NCBI GenBank assembly: GCA_030024065.1
Contig: JASEIE010000042.1
Span: 1 to 15,461, forward strand
Direction: 5' to 3'
Length of the DNA: 15,461 nucleotides
Origin: Thermodesulfobacteriota bacterium
Lineage (GTDB): Bacteria; Desulfobacterota; BSN033; UBA1163
In this document: positions 15,001 to 15,461 of the stretch, piece after piece
How the letters are laid out: each line of letters starts with the position of its first letter
How positions within the stretch are numbered: the first letter of the stretch is position 1
Notes under the pieces: generated by a model
What the model saw: the letters and a program-made list of their open reading frames with translations, nothing else
Told to the model about the DNA's origin: nothing
The model's database searches: none
Made by a program: the position numbers and the translations under genes

Positions 15001-15007
15001 CCGTAGC

Positions 15008-15026
15008 GTCGGCATTTAATGCCGGC
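15008..15026 (+). other. Intercistronic hairpin
   Basis: GTCGGCAT (15008-15015) and ATGCCGGC (15019-15026) form an 8-bp stem with one G-T pair around a TTA loop. It starts eight bases after the kinase stop. There is no T-run, so it is more likely an mRNA-stability element or part of a dispersed repeat than a terminator. Confidence 0.4.
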
Positions 15027-15046
15027 GTCATTTACAGTGATGATAA

Positions 15047-15461
15047 ATGATCCTGAAAATTTTTAACCACTATACTCCGATACGCAAACTGTTCTTCTTC
15101 TTCCTGGAGAGCCTCTTCATTCTGGGGATGGTGGTCCTCGGGGCCTATCTGCGTTTTTTCAGCGACCCCGGAAGCTTCTCAACCTACGAAGGGCTTTTCC
15201 CGAAAGCATTGCTGATCGTTGCATTAGTCCAGCTCTGTCTGTACTATTTCGACCTTTATGATTTAAGGATCTTTCGAAGCAATCTGGAATTGGCCATCCG
15301 GCTCCTTCAATCTCTGGGGGTATCTTCCATCCTTTTAGCTGCGATTTATTACATGTTTCCCGTCGTCATTATCGGCAGGGGGATATTTCTCATCAGCCTC
15401 ATTTTCATGGGGATGGTCATTGTCTTCTGGCGGATCTTCTACAACCATATTTTGCGGACGA
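15047..15461 (+). CDS. Membrane sugar transferase, XrtA-associated type (5' part)
   Basis: An open frame of 138 codons starts at ATG 15047 and runs off the window. The N-terminus ILKIFNHYTPIRKLFFFFLESL is followed by about four membrane helices (near 15-37, 50-68, 84-102 and 108-128). Between them is CLYYFDLYDLRIFRSNLELAIRLLQSLG and, later, YYMFPVVIIGRGIF. This is the membrane half of undecaprenyl-phosphate sugar transferases of the exosortase-associated group (TIGR03013 type), which load the first sugar onto the lipid carrier. The catalytic bacterial-transferase domain lies beyond the window. The ribosome binding site is weak. A nine-codon frame (ATG 15040) overlaps the start and might couple translation. 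Confidence 0.88.
   Translation, partial: MILKIFNHYTPIRKLFFFFLESLFILGMVVLGAYLRFFSDPGSFSTYEGLFPKALLIVALVQLCLYYFDLYDLRIFRSNLELAIRLLQSLGVSSILLAAIYYMFPVVIIGRGIFLISLIFMGMVIVFWRIFYNHILRT

Noticed and set aside
1..15461. CRISPR arrays, tRNA or rRNA genes, and intact insertion sequences
   Set aside because: No regularly spaced identical repeats, no tRNA-like cloverleaf and no transposase frame were seen on either strand.

Overview
The window comes from a Gram-negative bacterium. It carries an outer-membrane polysaccharide export gene set and a remnant of a lipopolysaccharide-core kinase, and it is rich in NtrC-type sigma-54 activators. This combination, together with the exosortase (XrtA/PEP-CTERM) type of exopolysaccharide locus and many dispersed GC-rich palindromes, fits a deltaproteobacterium-like (Desulfobacterota) or related lineage. 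That placement is inference; nothing in the window fixes the taxon.

Layout. Positions 1-1000 are a decayed region: palindromic repeats, a possible small inverted-repeat element, and on the minus strand the N-terminal part of a lipopolysaccharide kinase (InaA/KdkA type) that breaks off before its catalytic motifs. Positions 1055-9246 hold a dense block of regulators, all on the plus strand. A receiver-histidine kinase (REC-HisKA-HATPase) overlaps a classical REC-AAA+-Fis response regulator (EBP1). Next is a protein with a pseudo-receiver and a degenerate GGDEF-like domain, then a receiver-only paralog ended by a palindromic repeat, then a GAF-AAA+-Fis activator (EBP2). A second AAA+-Fis activator without a sensory domain (EBP3) follows, and the block ends with a stand-alone degenerate GGDEF-like protein. 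Positions 9328-15461 are an exopolysaccharide assembly operon of the XrtA-associated type: export protein, outer-membrane beta-barrel, Wzz-like chain-length protein, ExeA-like ATPase, Wzc/BY-kinase-like tyrosine autokinase, and the start of a membrane sugar transferase that runs off the end. No exosortase gene is in the window; one would be expected downstream.

How it may work together (inference). The kinase and EBP1 form a phosphorelay. Two nearly identical -24/-12 promoter sequences lie before the receiver-only gene plus EBP2 (about 4654-4670) and before EBP3 plus the GGDEF-like gene (about 7727-7743). A weaker candidate lies before the beta-barrel gene (10048-10063). This suggests a cascade of sigma-54 activators ending at exopolysaccharide export. 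Two unusual features stand out. Both small receivers carry Glu where the phosphorylated Asp should be. EBP3 has lost the Walker B Asp and the sensor I Asn while keeping GAFTGA, so it may be an ATPase-dead partner of EBP2.
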